This document shows positions 20,998 to 21,148 of a stretch of 21,148 bases of DNA, one piece after another. Position numbers and translations under genes: made by a program. The stretch is from a virus. The DNA lies in IMG/VR virus record IMGVR_UViG_3300010334_000334, positions 1-21,148 of that record, one strand, 5' to 3'. Position 1 is the first letter of the stretch. Every line of letters begins with the position of its first letter. The notes under the pieces are model-generated. The model was not told the DNA's origin. It was given only the letters and a program-made list of their open reading frames with translations, and made no database searches.

Positions 20998-21148
20998 TTA
21001 CAGGTAACGCTGCACTTGGGTAGAAGAGCGAGGAGCCGTCACAGCAGCACCAGTTGGCGAGATACCAGACAGTACGCCCACACCAGCGGGGTTACGCACA
21101 ATCAAAGTACCTTCCATGATGTACTGATCCAAGGAAGCGTCAGCAGAA
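20998..21148 (-). CDS. 3' end of probable major capsid protein (partial)
   Basis: The frame is open from the window's right edge to a TAA (complement of 20998-21000), giving 49 C-terminal residues including DQYIMEGTLIVRNPAGVGVL, a VTAPRSSTQVQRYL end and many Gly/Ala/Val. It would be followed in the transcript by the hairpin, the 171-residue gene and the adaptor, matching the position of the capsid gene in T7-like phages. The G+C content and codon use here are richer than in the fibre genes, as expected for a highly expressed gene. The capsid call is from context; the sequence alone is too short to prove it. Confidence 0.5.
   Translation of the reverse strand, partial: SADASLDQYIMEGTLIVRNPAGVGVLSGISPTGAAVTAPRSSTQVQRYL

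Overview
The window looks like part of a tailed bacteriophage genome, most likely a podovirus (short-tailed) or a prophage of that type. Short, overlapping early-type genes run rightward on the left (about 1-2516). A long, tightly packed block of virion and lysis genes runs leftward across the rest (about 21148 down to 2565). The two blocks converge at a rho-independent terminator at 2541-2565. Most genes have AAGGA-like Shine-Dalgarno sites, so the host is a bacterium. The small-gene content and the fibre and chaperone families resemble phages seen in aquatic metagenomes, but nothing here identifies the host. I see no tRNA, integrase, repressor, reverse transcriptase, CRISPR array or insertion sequence, and no gene-free stretch longer than about 110 bases.

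Rightward block (1-2516): the tail of an unidentified gene; a small basic protein ending in an SSB-type acidic tip; a possible 30-residue Arg-rich micro-ORF; a MazG-like nucleotide pyrophosphohydrolase; a 50-residue single-span membrane protein; a 35-residue Pro-rich protein; and five small proteins of unknown role, one with a zinc-ribbon-like N-terminus and one resembling a winged helix. The block ends with an extraordinarily acidic 110-residue protein with no Lys or Arg. Nearly all junctions are ATGA, TAATG or TGATG overlaps, so translation is probably coupled. Two adjacent small genes share a WVGL...LKEKN module whose last codons also form the Shine-Dalgarno site of the next gene.

Leftward block, in transcription order: the 3' end of a probable major capsid gene, followed by a strand-specific GNRA-capped hairpin; a 171-residue unknown protein; a head-tail adaptor-like protein; two very large beta-rich fibre/adhesin proteins (811 and 932 residues); a nozzle-like propeller protein; a third fibre with collagen-like triplets (790 residues); a tail fibre assembly chaperone; five Ala/Gln/Pro/Gly-rich proteins, probably including DNA-ejection proteins; a lysis cassette (77-residue TM/coiled-coil protein, 159-residue C-terminally anchored protein, 3-TM holin, GH108 endolysin); and finally an HTH-metallophosphoesterase fusion.

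The order capsid, adaptor, nozzle, ejection proteins, lysis follows the T7/P22-like plan. It differs in that two giant fibre genes sit between adaptor and nozzle. Portal, terminase and polymerase genes would lie outside the window. The strongest candidates for something new are the acidic protein (possible DNA mimic), the SSB-tipped small protein, the WVGL/LKEKN module, and the unrecognised ejection-type proteins.
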